From: Actinacidiphila oryziradicis
GTDB lineage: Bacteria > Actinomycetota > Actinomycetes > Streptomycetales > Streptomycetaceae
NCBI RefSeq assembly: GCF_005047355.1
Contig: NZ_SUMC01000049.1
Location: forward strand, 1-60,707
DNA length: 60,707 nucleotides
Reading direction: 5' to 3'
Shown here piece after piece: positions 51,667 to 60,642 of the stretch. The notes under the pieces are model-generated. The model was not told the origin of the DNA. It did not search any database and saw nothing but the letters and a program-made list of their open reading frames with translations. Within the stretch, counting starts at the first letter, position 1; each line of letters starts with the position of its first letter. The position numbers were made by a program, and so were the translations under genes.

Positions 51667-52911
51667 TCAGACGAAGTGCCAGTGGTGGTCGTCGCTCGTG
51701 CTGTCGCTGCAGGGGTCTATTTCGAGGTTGGCGTCCTTGCCGCCGGTGCCGGGTCCTGCCACGTTCAGGCACAGGCCGCTGCTGTAGTTACGGATCCAGT
51801 AGGTGCCGTCCGATCGCGGGACCAGCCACCACAACTGGTTGTCGCCGGTAGTGCTGTCGCACGCGTACTCGGTGATCGGCGTACCGGCCGCATTGGCACC
51901 GTAATTGGGCAGGTCCATGCACAGGTGGTCCTTGTCGTTCTGGATGATGAAGAGGCTCGACCCCTGGGGCCCGCCGGTCCTGTCCGCCACCCCCAGGTCC
52001 CACAGCTGGTTGTCGGCGCTGGTGCCGTCGCAGGTGAACTGTCTGACCGGACCGTTGCTCTGCCCGTTCCCGTAACCGGGGACATCGGCGCACAGGCCGG
52101 TCCTCAGGTTCTTGAGCAGGACCCTGGTGGCGCTGGAGGCGGCGTTGGCCCTCGCACGGTCGGTGGCTGCCTTGGACGGGCTCTTCGCCGTGACCGGCTT
52201 GGTCCCGGCCTGCGTCTTCTTGGGGGAGGCTGACGGGGTCGGCTGGGCAGCCGCCGCCGGCTCGCCCTGCGTCGACTTCGTCGACTTCTTGGTGCCGCCG
52301 TGCCGCTTCGTCGATGGTGCGGCCGAGGGGGACGGCGACCTGGTGGCGTGTGCGCTCGGCGCCTCGCTGAGCGCGTGGGTGTCCGTGAACGTGACGACCG
52401 GAACCTTCGCCTCCACGGTATGGGCCGCTTTGCCGCTGCCCCAGGCCGCCACCGCGAACGGCGCCGCGATCGCCAGCGCTCCCACGACGGCCGCGGCGAC
52501 CAGCAGCGGCTTCCTCAGGCCACCCGAGGGTGGCGGCGGTGCCTCTCCCCCGTTCGTACCGCCGCCCGGGGCACGTATCACGGCGGTGGGCGCGGTGAGT
52601 ACGGGTCCTTCGGAAGGAGATGCTTCCCGAACGGATGCGGGCTGCCCGGCACCGCGCTCGGCGGATCCGGAGTGCTCCGGGTCCGGCTGGGCCGGCTCGC
52701 CCCGCCGCGCCTCCTGTGAGGCGGTCGCGGGGACTGCGGCGCCCTCGATGACCGCCGTTCCGCGCACCTGGTCAGGGCCACGCGGGGACGACAGGCCGGG
52801 ACCGGGGCCCCCGGACGGAGCGGGCAAGGCGACCGCACGGCGGATGGACACCGGCGGCATGCCCGCGGTCGGCTGCGGCCCGCTGCCGGCAGGGGGCTGC
52901 TGTCTGGGCAT
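51667..52911 (-). CDS. membrane-anchored ricin-type lectin protein
   Basis: A 414-residue protein. ATG 52911 has AAGGAG six bases upstream. Residues 1-135 are a Pro/Ala/Gly-rich, presumably disordered cytoplasmic part; one transmembrane helix follows (PLLVAAAVVGALAIAAPFAV). A Ser/Thr/Lys/Pro-rich extracellular stalk runs to about 270, then a C-terminal beta-trefoil. The trefoil shows Cys pairs and QxW-like repeats (NQLWDLG, NQLWWLV, DHHWHFV), as in ricin-B lectins. It probably binds sugars at the cell surface. It converges with the ADP-ribosyltransferase-like gene, so the two may form a functional pair. Confidence 0.78.
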   Translation of the reverse strand: MPRQQPPAGSGPQPTAGMPPVSIRRAVALPAPSGGPGPGLSSPRGPDQVRGTAVIEGAAVPATASQEARRGEPAQPDPEHSGSAERGAGQPASVREASPSEGPVLTAPTAVIRAPGGGTNGGEAPPPPSGGLRKPLLVAAAVVGALAIAAPFAVAAWGSGKAAHTVEAKVPVVTFTDTHALSEAPSAHATRSPSPSAAPSTKRHGGTKKSTKSTQGEPAAAAQPTPSASPKKTQAGTKPVTAKSPSKAATDRARANAASSATRVLLKNLRTGLCADVPGYGNGQSNGPVRQFTCDGTSADNQLWDLGVADRTGGPQGSSLFIIQNDKDHLCMDLPNYGANAAGTPITEYACDSTTGDNQLWWLVPRSDGTYWIRNYSSGLCLNVAGPGTGGKDANLEIDPCSDSTSDDHHWHFV

Positions 52912-53309
52912 CGTGGTCTCCTTCGCTCTGTTGCGTGGTGCTCGCTGTGACGGATGGGATCGGCCATGCACAGCCAGCGGTCGGACGCGACCCGGGCGGC
53001 CTCGATGACGTGGTCCGGAGACGCAGGCATCCGTCCGCGGGTTCCCGGCTCGTCCGGCATCCCTGGCCGTTCGGGATCTCGTCCATGCCGTTGTCACTGG
53101 AGAGGCCGAAGAAAAGCGGGGGAACAGAGACGAGGGGATCGTACACGCTCGCGATGGCAAGGAAATGATCGGAACCTCATCACTACGGCTCCATACTTTG
53201 GCTCCAACCGAGCACCCAGTACGGCGGCTTGGTCCGGGCATACGGGGGGACGCCGCCCTGTCCCCTCAGCCGCAGCACCGCGCCGGCTCACCGCTGGATT
53301 GACGCGCAG
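52912..53309. other. gene-free region
   Basis: About 400 bases. The left part must hold the lectin gene promoter (minus strand). I see no coding sequence, operator palindrome or RNA gene here; a slightly AT-rich patch lies near 53155-53210. Confidence 0.4.
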
Positions 53310-53640
53310 TCAGACCGCCCGGGGTCCGGGCCCCGGGCGCTGCTGCCCGATGGTGTCGAGTTCCGCGACCGCGACCGCGTCCGCGGACAGGACCAGGTCG
53401 GCCGCGGCGGCGTTCTCGCGCAGATGGGCGACGGAGGAGGTGCCGGGGATCAGGACAGTGGTGGCCGAGCGCTGCAGCAGCCAGGCCAGGGCGACCTGCT
53501 GCGGCGAGGCGTCCAGGCGGGCGGCGAGGTTGGTGAGCGTCCCGGACTGGAGCGGGGTGAAGCCGCCGAGGGGGAAGAACGAGGCGACCTCTCGCGATGG
53601 GGCCCACCGGCAAGAAGTCGGCCTCGTAGGGTTCGAGGGA
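53310..53640 (-). pseudogene. aldo/keto reductase, C-terminal remnant
   Basis: On the minus strand: FFPLGGFTPLQSGTLTNLAA, LDASPQQVALAWLLQRSATT, LIPGTSSVAHLRENAAAADL, then SADAVAVAELDTIG and a stop. This is the cofactor-binding C-terminal third of an aldo/keto reductase (SPxQVALAWLLQR…IPGTSSxxHLxEN). The catalytic Tyr/Lys part is missing; just upstream the likely continuation is in another frame, so the piece is broken as well as truncated. It is fused to the region upstream of trpC. Confidence 0.7.
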
Positions 53641-53696
53641 CACTTGACGCGGTATCGAGCCGCGATTTCGTCATTCGTAATTCCCGAGGAGACGGT

Positions 53697-54497
53697 GTGA
53701 CCATTCTGGACGACATCCTGACCGGCGTCCGTGATGACCTGGGGCAGCGACAGAGCGCGACCCCGCTGGCAGAACTCCGGGCACGCGCGGCGGACATGCC
53801 ACCGACCCGTGATCCGATGCCGGCCTTCCGCTCCCCCGAGGTGTCGATCATCGCCGAGGTCAAGCGGAAGAGCCCGAGCAAGGGCGAGCTCGCGGACATC
53901 CCGGACCCGGCCTTCCTGGCGGGCCAGTACGCGACGGGGGGCGCGTCCGCGATCAGTGTGCTCACCGAACGGCGGCGTTTTGGCGGCTCGCTGGCCGACC
54001 TGAGCGCCGTCCGCGCAAGCGTCGACGTCCCGGTCCTCCGCAAGGACTTCATCGTCGACCCCTACCAGCTGTGGGAGGCCCGCGCCTACGGCGCCGACCT
54101 GGCGCTGCTGATGGTGGTGTCGCTCGACGGAGGACAGCTCGCCGATCTGCTGGGGCTGTGCACCCAGCTGGGCCTGACTCCGCTGGTGGAGGCGCACACA
54201 GCGGACGAGGTCCAGCGGGCGCTCGACGCCGGTGCGCAACTCCTGGGTGTCAATGCCAGGGACCTGACCACGCTGCACGTCGACCGGTCGGTGTTCGGAA
54301 AGCTGGCGCCGGACATCCCCGAAGGAGTCGTGCGGGTGGCGGAGTCCGGTGTCACCGGCCCGGAAGATGTCGCCGAGTACCGCGCACGGGGGGCGGACGT
54401 CGTCCTCGTCGGTGAGGCCCTGGTGCGCTCCGGCGATCCGAGGTCCGCCGTCCGCCGGTTCATCGAGGCCGCGGCGGCAAGCGACCTGCCGGTCTGA
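53697..54497 (+). CDS. trpC: indole-3-glycerol phosphate synthase
   Basis: A 266-residue TIM-barrel enzyme that closes the indole ring in tryptophan synthesis. The active-site blocks are intact: IIAEVKRKSPSKGEL, the catalytic lysine in VLRKDFIVDPYQL, LLGVNARDLTTLHVD and RVAESGVTGPEDV. GTG 53697 follows GAGGAG by five bases. No other trp gene lies nearby, so this may be a second copy outside the main trp operon, as Streptomyces often have (e.g. within peptide-antibiotic clusters). It starts just beyond an aldo/keto reductase fragment, suggesting rearrangement. Confidence 0.92.
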   Translation: MTILDDILTGVRDDLGQRQSATPLAELRARAADMPPTRDPMPAFRSPEVSIIAEVKRKSPSKGELADIPDPAFLAGQYATGGASAISVLTERRRFGGSLADLSAVRASVDVPVLRKDFIVDPYQLWEARAYGADLALLMVVSLDGGQLADLLGLCTQLGLTPLVEAHTADEVQRALDAGAQLLGVNARDLTTLHVDRSVFGKLAPDIPEGVVRVAESGVTGPEDVAEYRARGADVVLVGEALVRSGDPRSAVRRFIEAAAASDLPV

Positions 54498-55319
54498 CGG
54501 AGGGCGGTCGCGACCCGTTCCCCGAGCCACTACTCCGTCCCGTCCAGGGCGCCGGATGCCGCCCTCTTCGACAGTGGCGGCCGTCATGGCCTCGTACGAC
54601 GTCGCGTCACCTCCGCTCGACGCCGTCCGGCGGCCCCTGAGGCAGACCGAGGGCATGTGGCAGAACCACGGCGCTCATTCCCGGAATCGGAAGGTTGTGG
54701 ACCGCCGCGGTGGAGGCCTTCGCGGACGCCATGGCCAGCGTCCTGGTACGCGCAGGGCGCCACGTGCATGGACATCCGGCGGCGGGTCATCGCGGGCATG
54801 GAAGCCAACATGATCTCCACCACCGAGGACACCGTCGAAGTCATCGGCGGCGGGACCGTGGTGATTGCCGCGAGCTGACCAATCCGGGCACCGCCTGACG
54901 TTTCCCCGTCAGACCCGCCCGACGCAACCAGGCGGGGCGGGCGGGGAACGTGCCGGCCGCCGGGTTCAGCAGCGCGAACGCTGCCCGAGAGCAGGCTTGC
55001 CTCGACGTCGGCCCGGCCATTCGGCCACTCGTGGGCGAGGCAGCGAGCGGCCATCGGCCGGATCAGCTGCCGGACAGCTCTTCGTTCCGGCGGTGGAATG
55101 GCGCCCTGAAGGAGAGGTCGCGTCCATGCGCCCGGCGTCTGTCCGCCCTGGAATCCAGCGGGCAGCGGGGCGGTGTTGAGGCGTGGGTGCCCACCGGGGG
55201 CAGGATGGCTACGCGGCGCGACGCCGGCTGACCGACCGGCCGGGTGGCCGAGAGGCGGGCAGATGGGGGCAGATGGGAAATCGGACTCTTGCCCCCCTCG
55301 GGGCGGAACGGCTGACACC
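54498..55319. other. 822-base region without a supported gene
   Basis: Open frames occur on both strands but read as Arg/Pro/Gly-rich shadows. One exception is a short plus-strand end near 54769-54879 encoding DIRRRVIAGMEANMISTTED followed by TVEVIGGGTVVIAAS, with a composition unlike noise; it may be the 3' end of a lost gene, family unknown. A part further right (54950-55180) shows nothing I can name. Confidence 0.35.
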
Positions 55320-55949
55320 ATGGCCGGCATGACCACCGGGCCTGCCTTCCGCCTCGCACGAGCCGCGATCTTCGCGGCTGTGTGCGTGGTGACGACGGCC
55401 CTGGGGCACGCGCTGATGTCCGGCGACACCTTGTCGGGCTGGGCCGTCGGCTACGCGTTCGCCGGTACGACGGCGGGCGCGTGGTGGCTGACCGGACGAC
55501 GGGAGCGCGGGGCGCTCGCGGTGACCGGGGCCACCGTCGGCGCGCAGTTCGCGCTGCACGCCCTGTTCAGCACGTCGGATGCACTGGGCATGCACACGCC
55601 CACGGACGCCGGCAACATGGCGGGGATGCGCGCCGCCTCCGGGCCCGCGACCCTGGCCTCCGCCGGACACGGGTGGTCCGCCGGCATGGTGCTGGCCCAC
55701 ACGCTGGCGGCGCTCGCCTGCGGGCTGTGGCTGTGGCGCGGCGAGGCGGCGGTGTTCCGGCTCGGCCGGTCGCTGGCTGCGTTCGTCTACGCACCGCTGC
55801 GGCGCGCCCGGCGCGCGCTTGCCTTCGCCGGCCCGCTGCCGTCGGCGCGGCCGTTGGCAGCGCTCGGCCCGGCCCGGCCGCTGCGCCGGCTGCTGCTCCA
55901 GCACGTCGTCTCCCGCAGGGGCCCGCCGGGACGACCGGTCTGCTGCTGA
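55320..55949 (+). CDS. integral membrane protein of unknown function
   Basis: A 209-residue protein with about four hydrophobic segments (FAAVCVVTTALGHALMSGDT near the start; WAVGYAFAGTTAGAWWL; GALAVTGATVGAQFALHALF; MVLAHTLAALACGLWLW) and several His and Met residues between them (DALGMHTPTDAGNMAGM, GHGWSAGM). The C terminus is Arg-rich and cytoplasmic. Met/His-rich loops in such small membrane proteins sometimes point to copper, but no known family is certain. ATG 55320 or 55329 could be used. An ECF sigma factor gene follows 230 bases later. Confidence 0.65.
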   Translation: MAGMTTGPAFRLARAAIFAAVCVVTTALGHALMSGDTLSGWAVGYAFAGTTAGAWWLTGRRERGALAVTGATVGAQFALHALFSTSDALGMHTPTDAGNMAGMRAASGPATLASAGHGWSAGMVLAHTLAALACGLWLWRGEAAVFRLGRSLAAFVYAPLRRARRALAFAGPLPSARPLAALGPARPLRRLLLQHVVSRRGPPGRPVCC

Positions 55950-56179
55950 CCGCTCGTCCCCACGTCCTCGCGTCCTGGTGGCGGGCGGAATTACCGGCGT
56001 ACCCACGTGACGCCGGCCCTGAGAGGCCCCACGGACCAGCCCACGACACCGGGCACGGCACTTCACGCCCTGGCCGCGCGGCCTCTTGAGCCCTGCGGCT
56101 CTCCGCCGACCCCCGCCCCGCTCACTGAGCGCGGGCAGGCCCGGAGGGCTGCACATCACGCATGCGAAGGACCCCTGCG

Positions 56180-56824
56180 ATGACTCCTGCCCTGGTGCAA
56201 GCACCAAGCGCCTCGTCCGCCGCGCGCAACGGCCGCAACGGCCGCAACGATCGCGACGACCAACAGGTCACCGAATGGGCGCTGGCCGCCCGCAGCGGCG
56301 ACCGCGAGGCGGTCGAACACTTCATACGCGCCACCCGCAGCGACGTCTGGCGCTATGTCGCCCACCTCAGCGCCGATGTGCACGGCGCCGACGACCTCAC
56401 CCAGGAGACCTATCTGCGGGCGCTGACCGGCCTGGCCGGGTTCCAGGCCCGTTCCTGCGCCCGCGCCTGGCTGCTGTCCATCGCCCGGCGCGTGGTCGTC
56501 GACCGCTACCGCTCGGCCGCCGCCCGTCCCCGTACGGCCGACGCCTCCGACTGGCAGGCGGCGGCCGAGCGGGCCCAGCCCCCCGGGCTGCCCGGCTTCG
56601 AGGAGGGAGTGGCGCTGCGCGAACTGCTGGAGACCCTGGACGCCCCCCGCCGCCAGGCGTTCGTCCTCACCCAGCTCCTCGGCCTGCCCTACGCCGACGC
56701 CGCCACGGCGGTCGGCTGCCCGATCGGCACCGTACGCTCCCGGGTGGCCCGCGCCCGCCAGGACCTGACGGCGCTGCTGCTCGCGGCGCAGACGGCCGGG
56801 GAGCCGCTGCCGCTGGCGGGTTGA
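56180..56824 (+). CDS. ECF-type RNA polymerase sigma factor
   Basis: A 214-residue sigma factor. Region 2 holds ALAARSGDREAVEHFIRATR, with HGADDLTQETYLRALTGL (core and -10 binding) and CARAWLLSIARRVVVDRYRS. Region 4 contains LRELLETLDAPRRQAFVLTQ, LLGLPYADAATAVGCPIGTV and RSRVARARQDL (-35 helix-turn-helix). ATG 56180 follows GAAGGA. The first 30 residues include a 9-base tandem repeat giving NGRNGRND. No anti-sigma gene is adjacent; the upstream membrane protein could be one partner but lacks the usual zinc anti-sigma motif. A strong terminator follows. Confidence 0.87.
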   Translation: MTPALVQAPSASSAARNGRNGRNDRDDQQVTEWALAARSGDREAVEHFIRATRSDVWRYVAHLSADVHGADDLTQETYLRALTGLAGFQARSCARAWLLSIARRVVVDRYRSAAARPRTADASDWQAAAERAQPPGLPGFEEGVALRELLETLDAPRRQAFVLTQLLGLPYADAATAVGCPIGTVRSRVARARQDLTALLLAAQTAGEPLPLAG

Positions 56825-56875
56825 CGGCCGTACGACGACCGCGCTCGCTCATGCGGCCGGGCGTGGTTGCTTCTT

Positions 56876-56905
56876 CTGGTTCCCGGGATTTTTCCCGGGA
56901 ACCAG
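56876..56905. terminator. perfect bidirectional terminator after the sigma factor gene
   Basis: CTGGTTCCCGGG (56876-56887) pairs perfectly with CCCGGGAACCAG (56894-56905) around ATTTTT. It lies between the sigma factor gene and the end of a minus-strand peptidase fragment and could stop transcription both ways. Confidence 0.8.
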
Positions 56906-56944
56906 TTGCCGGCGTCGGCCGCCCCGCCAGTCAGCTCAGTGTTC

Positions 56945-57115
56945 CTACTGCCTGGTCTCCGGCGCGGAAGCCCGCGGGCCGGGCGCGGGCGGGGCCCAGA
57001 AGACGGCGGTGGCGGCGGTGGCCGCCGAAACCGCGGCCAGCCGCTGGTAGTCGAGCGTTTCGGGGGTGTCCGCCGGGCGGTGGTAGTGGGGATTGCGGAA
57101 GTCCGCGCTGTCGGT
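56945..57115 (-). pseudogene. M28-family aminopeptidase, C-terminal remnant
   Basis: The minus strand encodes LALTDSADFRNPHYHRPADT then PETLDYQRLAAVSAAT and ends APETRQ. The DSADFRNPHYH-x-x-x-DT-x-ETLDY block carries the last zinc-ligand His of M28 peptidases. The rest of the enzyme is missing; sense stops near 57115, where it joins a plus-strand fragment of a different gene. Confidence 0.65.
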
Positions 57116-57191
57116 CAGCGCCAGCGCCGGCGGCGCTCCCCGCCCATGCCGAGCGCCCCGGGCGCCGGCCGAGGTGGCCGGGTCCCCCGCC

Positions 57192-57425
57192 GAGGAGATG
57201 CGGAAGCACGCCGAGGCCCTGCGGCCGGGGGCCGCGCGCACCCATCCCACCGAGGGAGAGCTGAGACGGGCACGGATGCTGGTGAAACGCGCGACGCTGG
57301 TACGGCTGCGCGACGAGCGGCGGATCGACGACGCGGCGCTCCGCCGGCTGCACGAGACCCTGGACGCGGAGGAGGTACGGCTCGATCCGCGGGATCCGGC
57401 CATCCGGGGCAAGACCGCTCCTTGA
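57192..57425 (+). pseudogene. CPA1-type Na+/H+ antiporter, cytoplasmic tail remnant
   Basis: The frame encodes a helical charged tail, RARMLVKRATLVRLRDERRI then DDAALRRLHETLDAEEVRLD, of the kind that ends bacterial Na+/H+ antiporters of the NhaP/CPA1 group (…LRDEGxISDEVLRRLExELDLEExRL). All membrane segments are missing and no start is visible. It joins back to back with the M28 remnant at about 57115-57190. Confidence 0.55.
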
Positions 57426-57489
57426 GCCGGGACCGGCCGCGCCACCCGTATGGTGAGGGCAGGAAACAGCCCAGGCAGGAGATGAACCG

Positions 57490-58116
57490 GTGGCACCCAC
57501 GGATCAGTCGCAGAGGGCGGATCAACCCGGGGAAGAGCCCCCGGAAGACCTCCACGAAGAGCCCCGGGAAAAGGCGGCCGGAGGCGGACACCGCTGGCTT
57601 GTACTCATCTACCGGGTGCCGACGGAACCGACCCGGCTGCGGGCAGCGGTGTGGCGGCGTATCAAGGGTCTCGGGGCGATCTATCTGCAGAACTCGGTGG
57701 CCGCCCTGCCTCGCACGGTTGCCAACGAGCGGGCCATGCGGGTGCTGCGCAAGGAGATCATCGACATGGACGGCACGGCCCATCTGCTCGGCACGGACGT
57801 GCTGGCGGGAGAGGCCGATGTGATCGCTGCCTTCAACGCGGCCCGCAATGACGAGTACGAGGAGATCATCGACCGCTGCAAGGACTTTCTCGCCGGGGTG
57901 GAGAAGGAGTACGTGGCCGAACACTTCACGTACGCCGAACTGGAGGAGAACGACGAGGACCTGACCAAGCTGAAGAACTGGTTCGAGAAGGTCCGGGCCC
58001 GTGACGTGCTGTCAGCCTCCGGCCGTGCCGAGACCGTCGAGGCACTGGAACGCTGCGAGCAGGTCCTGGAGGACTACGCCGCCCGGGTCTACCTGGAAGA
58101 GGGCGAAAGCCGCTGA
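57490..58116 (+). CDS. ChrB N-terminal-domain (chromate resistance-associated) protein
   Basis: A 208-residue cytoplasmic protein. GTG 57490 follows AGGAG by eight bases. After an acidic, disordered N terminus of about 33 residues comes the ChrB_N block WLVLIYRVPTEPTRLRAAVW, RRIKGLGAIYLQNSVAALP, then helical segments rich in Glu/Arg. ChrB proteins regulate or assist chromate resistance; the stand-alone N-terminal domain is widespread in actinomycetes with no proven role. Two membrane-protein genes converge from the right, a COG4280-like protein and a small protein, so the three may form a metal-handling locus. Confidence 0.78.
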   Translation: MAPTDQSQRADQPGEEPPEDLHEEPREKAAGGGHRWLVLIYRVPTEPTRLRAAVWRRIKGLGAIYLQNSVAALPRTVANERAMRVLRKEIIDMDGTAHLLGTDVLAGEADVIAAFNAARNDEYEEIIDRCKDFLAGVEKEYVAEHFTYAELEENDEDLTKLKNWFEKVRARDVLSASGRAETVEALERCEQVLEDYAARVYLEEGESR

Positions 58117-58131
58117 CGGCTCGACCGCCGC

Positions 58132-58335
58132 TCATGCCCGGAGACGGCTCGCCCGCCGCAGTGACAGACCGAGCAGCAGCACCACGGCGAGCGGCAGCAG
58201 CCACCAGGCCGCGATGCCCAAGCCGGCGAGCAGCGCCGTGGCCGCCAGGGCGATCACCACGCCGGCTGCAACGGTCCAGTCGTCGCCGACCACGAAGTCG
58301 TAGCAGAAGTGCAGGAAACGCATGATCGGGTTCAC
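58132..58335 (-). CDS. small two-helix membrane protein
   Basis: A 67-residue protein starting at GTG 58335 (GGAG nine bases upstream), four bases after the COG4280-like gene ends; ATG 58323 is an alternative start. It reads MRFLHFCYDFVVGDDWTVAA, then two hydrophobic segments (GVVIALAATALLAGLGIAAW, LLPLAVVLLLGLSL) and a basic end. Such small proteins occur next to COG4280 members, so it probably assists that membrane protein. Confidence 0.65.
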   Translation of the reverse strand: MNPIMRFLHFCYDFVVGDDWTVAAGVVIALAATALLAGLGIAAWWLLPLAVVLLLGLSLRRASRLRA

Positions 58336-58339
58336 GGGG

Positions 58340-59107
58340 TCACACTCCAATGCGTTCCGGACGGCCCGCCGGCACCATGCGCCGCCGTTCGTTGCGCAGC
58401 AGCGCGACGTAGGCCAGCGAGACGGCGAGGACGGCCGGGATGAGGGCGAGCAGGGCGGCGTCGGCACCGGGCCAGCTCGCTCCGGCGCCTTCGGCTCCCC
58501 AGAAGATGCCGAAGGAGGTGAGCAGAATCCCCACCACGAACTTCATGGTGTTCTCGGGCACCCTGGCCAGCGGTGCCCTGATCAACAGGCCGACGGCGAC
58601 CACCAGCACGACCGCGGCGATCGCCCCGAGCGAGGCCTCCGCGATCTGTCCCTGGACGGACCCGAAGGTGACGACGATGAACGCGACCTCCAGGCCTTCG
58701 AGCAACACGCCCTTGTAGGCCAAGGTGAACCCGTACCAGTCGGTGACGAACGCCCGCCTCTCGGTCCCCGCGGCCTGCGCGGCGGCGACCTGCTGCTGGT
58801 AGATCCGGTCCTCGTCGTGCAGCGCCTTGTGTCCGGAAGCCCGCAGGATCGCCTTGCGCAGCCACTGGAGGCCGAAGACGAGCAGCAGGGAGCCGATCAC
58901 CAGCTGCATCGCGCCGATCGGGATCCGGCTGATCGCCGGACCTAGCGCGGCGACCACGACAGCCAGCGTCACCAGTGCCGCGCCGACACCGACCATCGGC
59001 GAGCGCCAGCCACGGGTGACACCCGCGGCGAGCACGATCGTGAGTGCCTCGACGGCTTCCACCACACAGGCCAGGAAGACGGCGAGGACGAGCACTGTCC
59101 CGCTCAT
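58340..59107 (-). CDS. COG4280/FTR1-like membrane protein
   Basis: A 255-residue protein with about seven membrane segments. Acidic pairs within helices, VEAVEAL (near residue 18) and LLEGLEVAF (near 137), resemble the ExxE iron-binding motifs of FTR1 iron permeases and related metal transporters. The loop between contains RKAILRASGHKALHDEDRIY, typical of COG4280. The family is predicted to move metal ions but is uncharacterised. It is the first gene of a two-gene minus-strand unit, convergent with the ChrB-like gene. Confidence 0.75.
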   Translation of the reverse strand: MSGTVLVLAVFLACVVEAVEALTIVLAAGVTRGWRSPMVGVGAALVTLAVVVAALGPAISRIPIGAMQLVIGSLLLVFGLQWLRKAILRASGHKALHDEDRIYQQQVAAAQAAGTERRAFVTDWYGFTLAYKGVLLEGLEVAFIVVTFGSVQGQIAEASLGAIAAVVLVVAVGLLIRAPLARVPENTMKFVVGILLTSFGIFWGAEGAGASWPGADAALLALIPAVLAVSLAYVALLRNERRRMVPAGRPERIGV

Positions 59108-59259
59108 ATATGCCCCCTACGATTGATTTGCACCGGTTGTGCCCGGCGGCGTCCGAACCAGCCTAACCCCATCGATGTAACAGTCGTTAGAAATGTTCAG
59201 TAACGAATGAAGGGACATTCGCGGGCCTCGCCGAGGGGCCGGGCACCTACGATCGGCCG

Positions 59260-59808
59260 GTGGGCATTCCTGAGCAGCCGTTGGACATTCCTGAGCAGTC
59301 AACGGGCGGCGGCACGGCCGCGCGGTGGGGCGGCCGGGCGGCCGGCCTGGCGGGGGCGTGCCATCCAGGGCCCGTGGTGGCGGTGACCGCCTTGATGTCG
59401 GCGCTGGCCGTCGTCGCGGGCCAGGGCGCCGCGCACTGGCTCCTGACCACCGCCGCCGTCCTGACCGGGCAGTTGTCCGCCGGCTGGTCCAACGACGCGC
59501 TCGACGCGCTGCGGGACAACGTGGCCGGCCGTCGCGGCAAACCCGTCGTCGCCGGAACGGTCCGCACTGCGGAGGTGTGGGCGGCCGCGTTCGCCGCGCT
59601 GGCGCTGTGCGTGCCGTTGTCGCTCGCCTGCGGCCCGTGGGCGGGCGCGGTTCACCTGGCCGGGGTGGCGGCAGCCTGGGGCTACAACCTGCGGCTCAAG
59701 GCGACAGCATGGTCCTGGGCGCGGGAGCGCTCCCACCCCCGATGGCGCCGCACCGGCCGCCGCAACCCACCATTCCTCGACCCCGCCCAAATCCCTACCG
59801 GACAGTAA
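59260..59808 (+). pseudogene. UbiA-family prenyltransferase, truncated after the first half
   Basis: From GTG 59260 the frame encodes a normal UbiA start: LAGACHPGPVVAVTALMSAL, the first Asp-rich diphosphate site GWSNDALDALRDNVAGR, KPVVAGTVRT and AAWGYNLRLKATAWSW. After about residue 153 it degenerates into an Arg/Pro-rich tail, and the second Asp-rich motif and last five helices are absent. It therefore cannot be an active prenyltransferase. A 21-base-period repeat (CATTCCTGAGCAG twice) in the first codons gives GIPEQPLDIPEQ. The break at about 59720 joins the fragment below. Confidence 0.7.
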
Positions 59809-59875
59809 AGGCCCGACGCGTTTCTCGTGCGGCGGGTCCGACTCGGCCTGGAATTTTATTTTCCGGGCCTCCCGC

Positions 59876-60559
59876 GTGACCTCCAGCGGCGTCAGCCAGA
59901 ACAGCATCACCAACCAGGGCTTCGCCTTCGACCCGGCGGCCGGCGAATGGACGGCTCTCCCCAACGCCAACACCGGCACCTACCGCGGCGGCGGCTCGAT
60001 CGGCTTCTTCAAGGTCGGCGGCGCCAACGCACCGCACACCCCCAGCACCAAGGTGGAACTGCTGCCGGGCTACGACCAGGGCGGGACGGCCGACGTCAGC
60101 TGGTTGAGCGAGAGCACCCAGCAGCTCACGGTCCAGCCCGGTAAGAGCTCGACCGTGACCCTCGCCCTCGACGCCTCGGTGCCGGAGGTGACACAGCCGG
60201 GCGACTTCAGCGCACAGCTGGCGTTCAGCAGCGACACCCCGTACTCGGTGCCGAAGATCCCGGTGACACTGCACGTCGCCGAGCCCTCCACCTGGGGCAA
60301 GATCACCGGGACCGTGCTGGGGGTCACCACCGCCGGCGGCACCGCGCCGATCGCCGGGGCGACCGTCCAGATCGACACCTGGGCGACGAGCTACACGTTG
60401 ACGACGGGCACCGACGGCGGCTACGCCCTCTGGCTGGATGTCCGCAACAACCCGCTGACCGTCATCGCCGCCAAGGACGGCTTCCAGCCGACCGTAGCGA
60501 CCGTGACGATCAAGAAGAAGACCACGGTCACCAAGAACTTCACCCTCAAGAGAAAGTAG
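59876..60559 (+). pseudogene. secreted protein C-terminal part with carboxypeptidase-regulatory-like domain (5' truncated)
   Basis: The frame is open upstream to the UbiA break and no ribosome site precedes the first possible start (GTG 59876), so this is the 3' end of a larger gene. It encodes a Kelch/peptidase-like region (NQGFAFDPAAGEWTALPNAN), an IgSF-like part (SSTVTLALDASVPEVTQPGD), and a final carboxypeptidase-regulatory-like beta domain (ITGTVLGVTTAGGTAPIAGA, ending KKTTVTKNFTLKRK). Such modules end actinomycete subtilisin-like (S8) or carboxypeptidase exoenzymes. The catalytic domain is missing. Confidence 0.6.
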
Positions 60560-60642
60560 GCCCCCGGAGCAAGAGGGGAGTAACGACGTGGTGCTCGATT
60601 GAGGTCGGGCTGTGCTGGCCTGGCGGGTTGGCTGGTGGTTGA

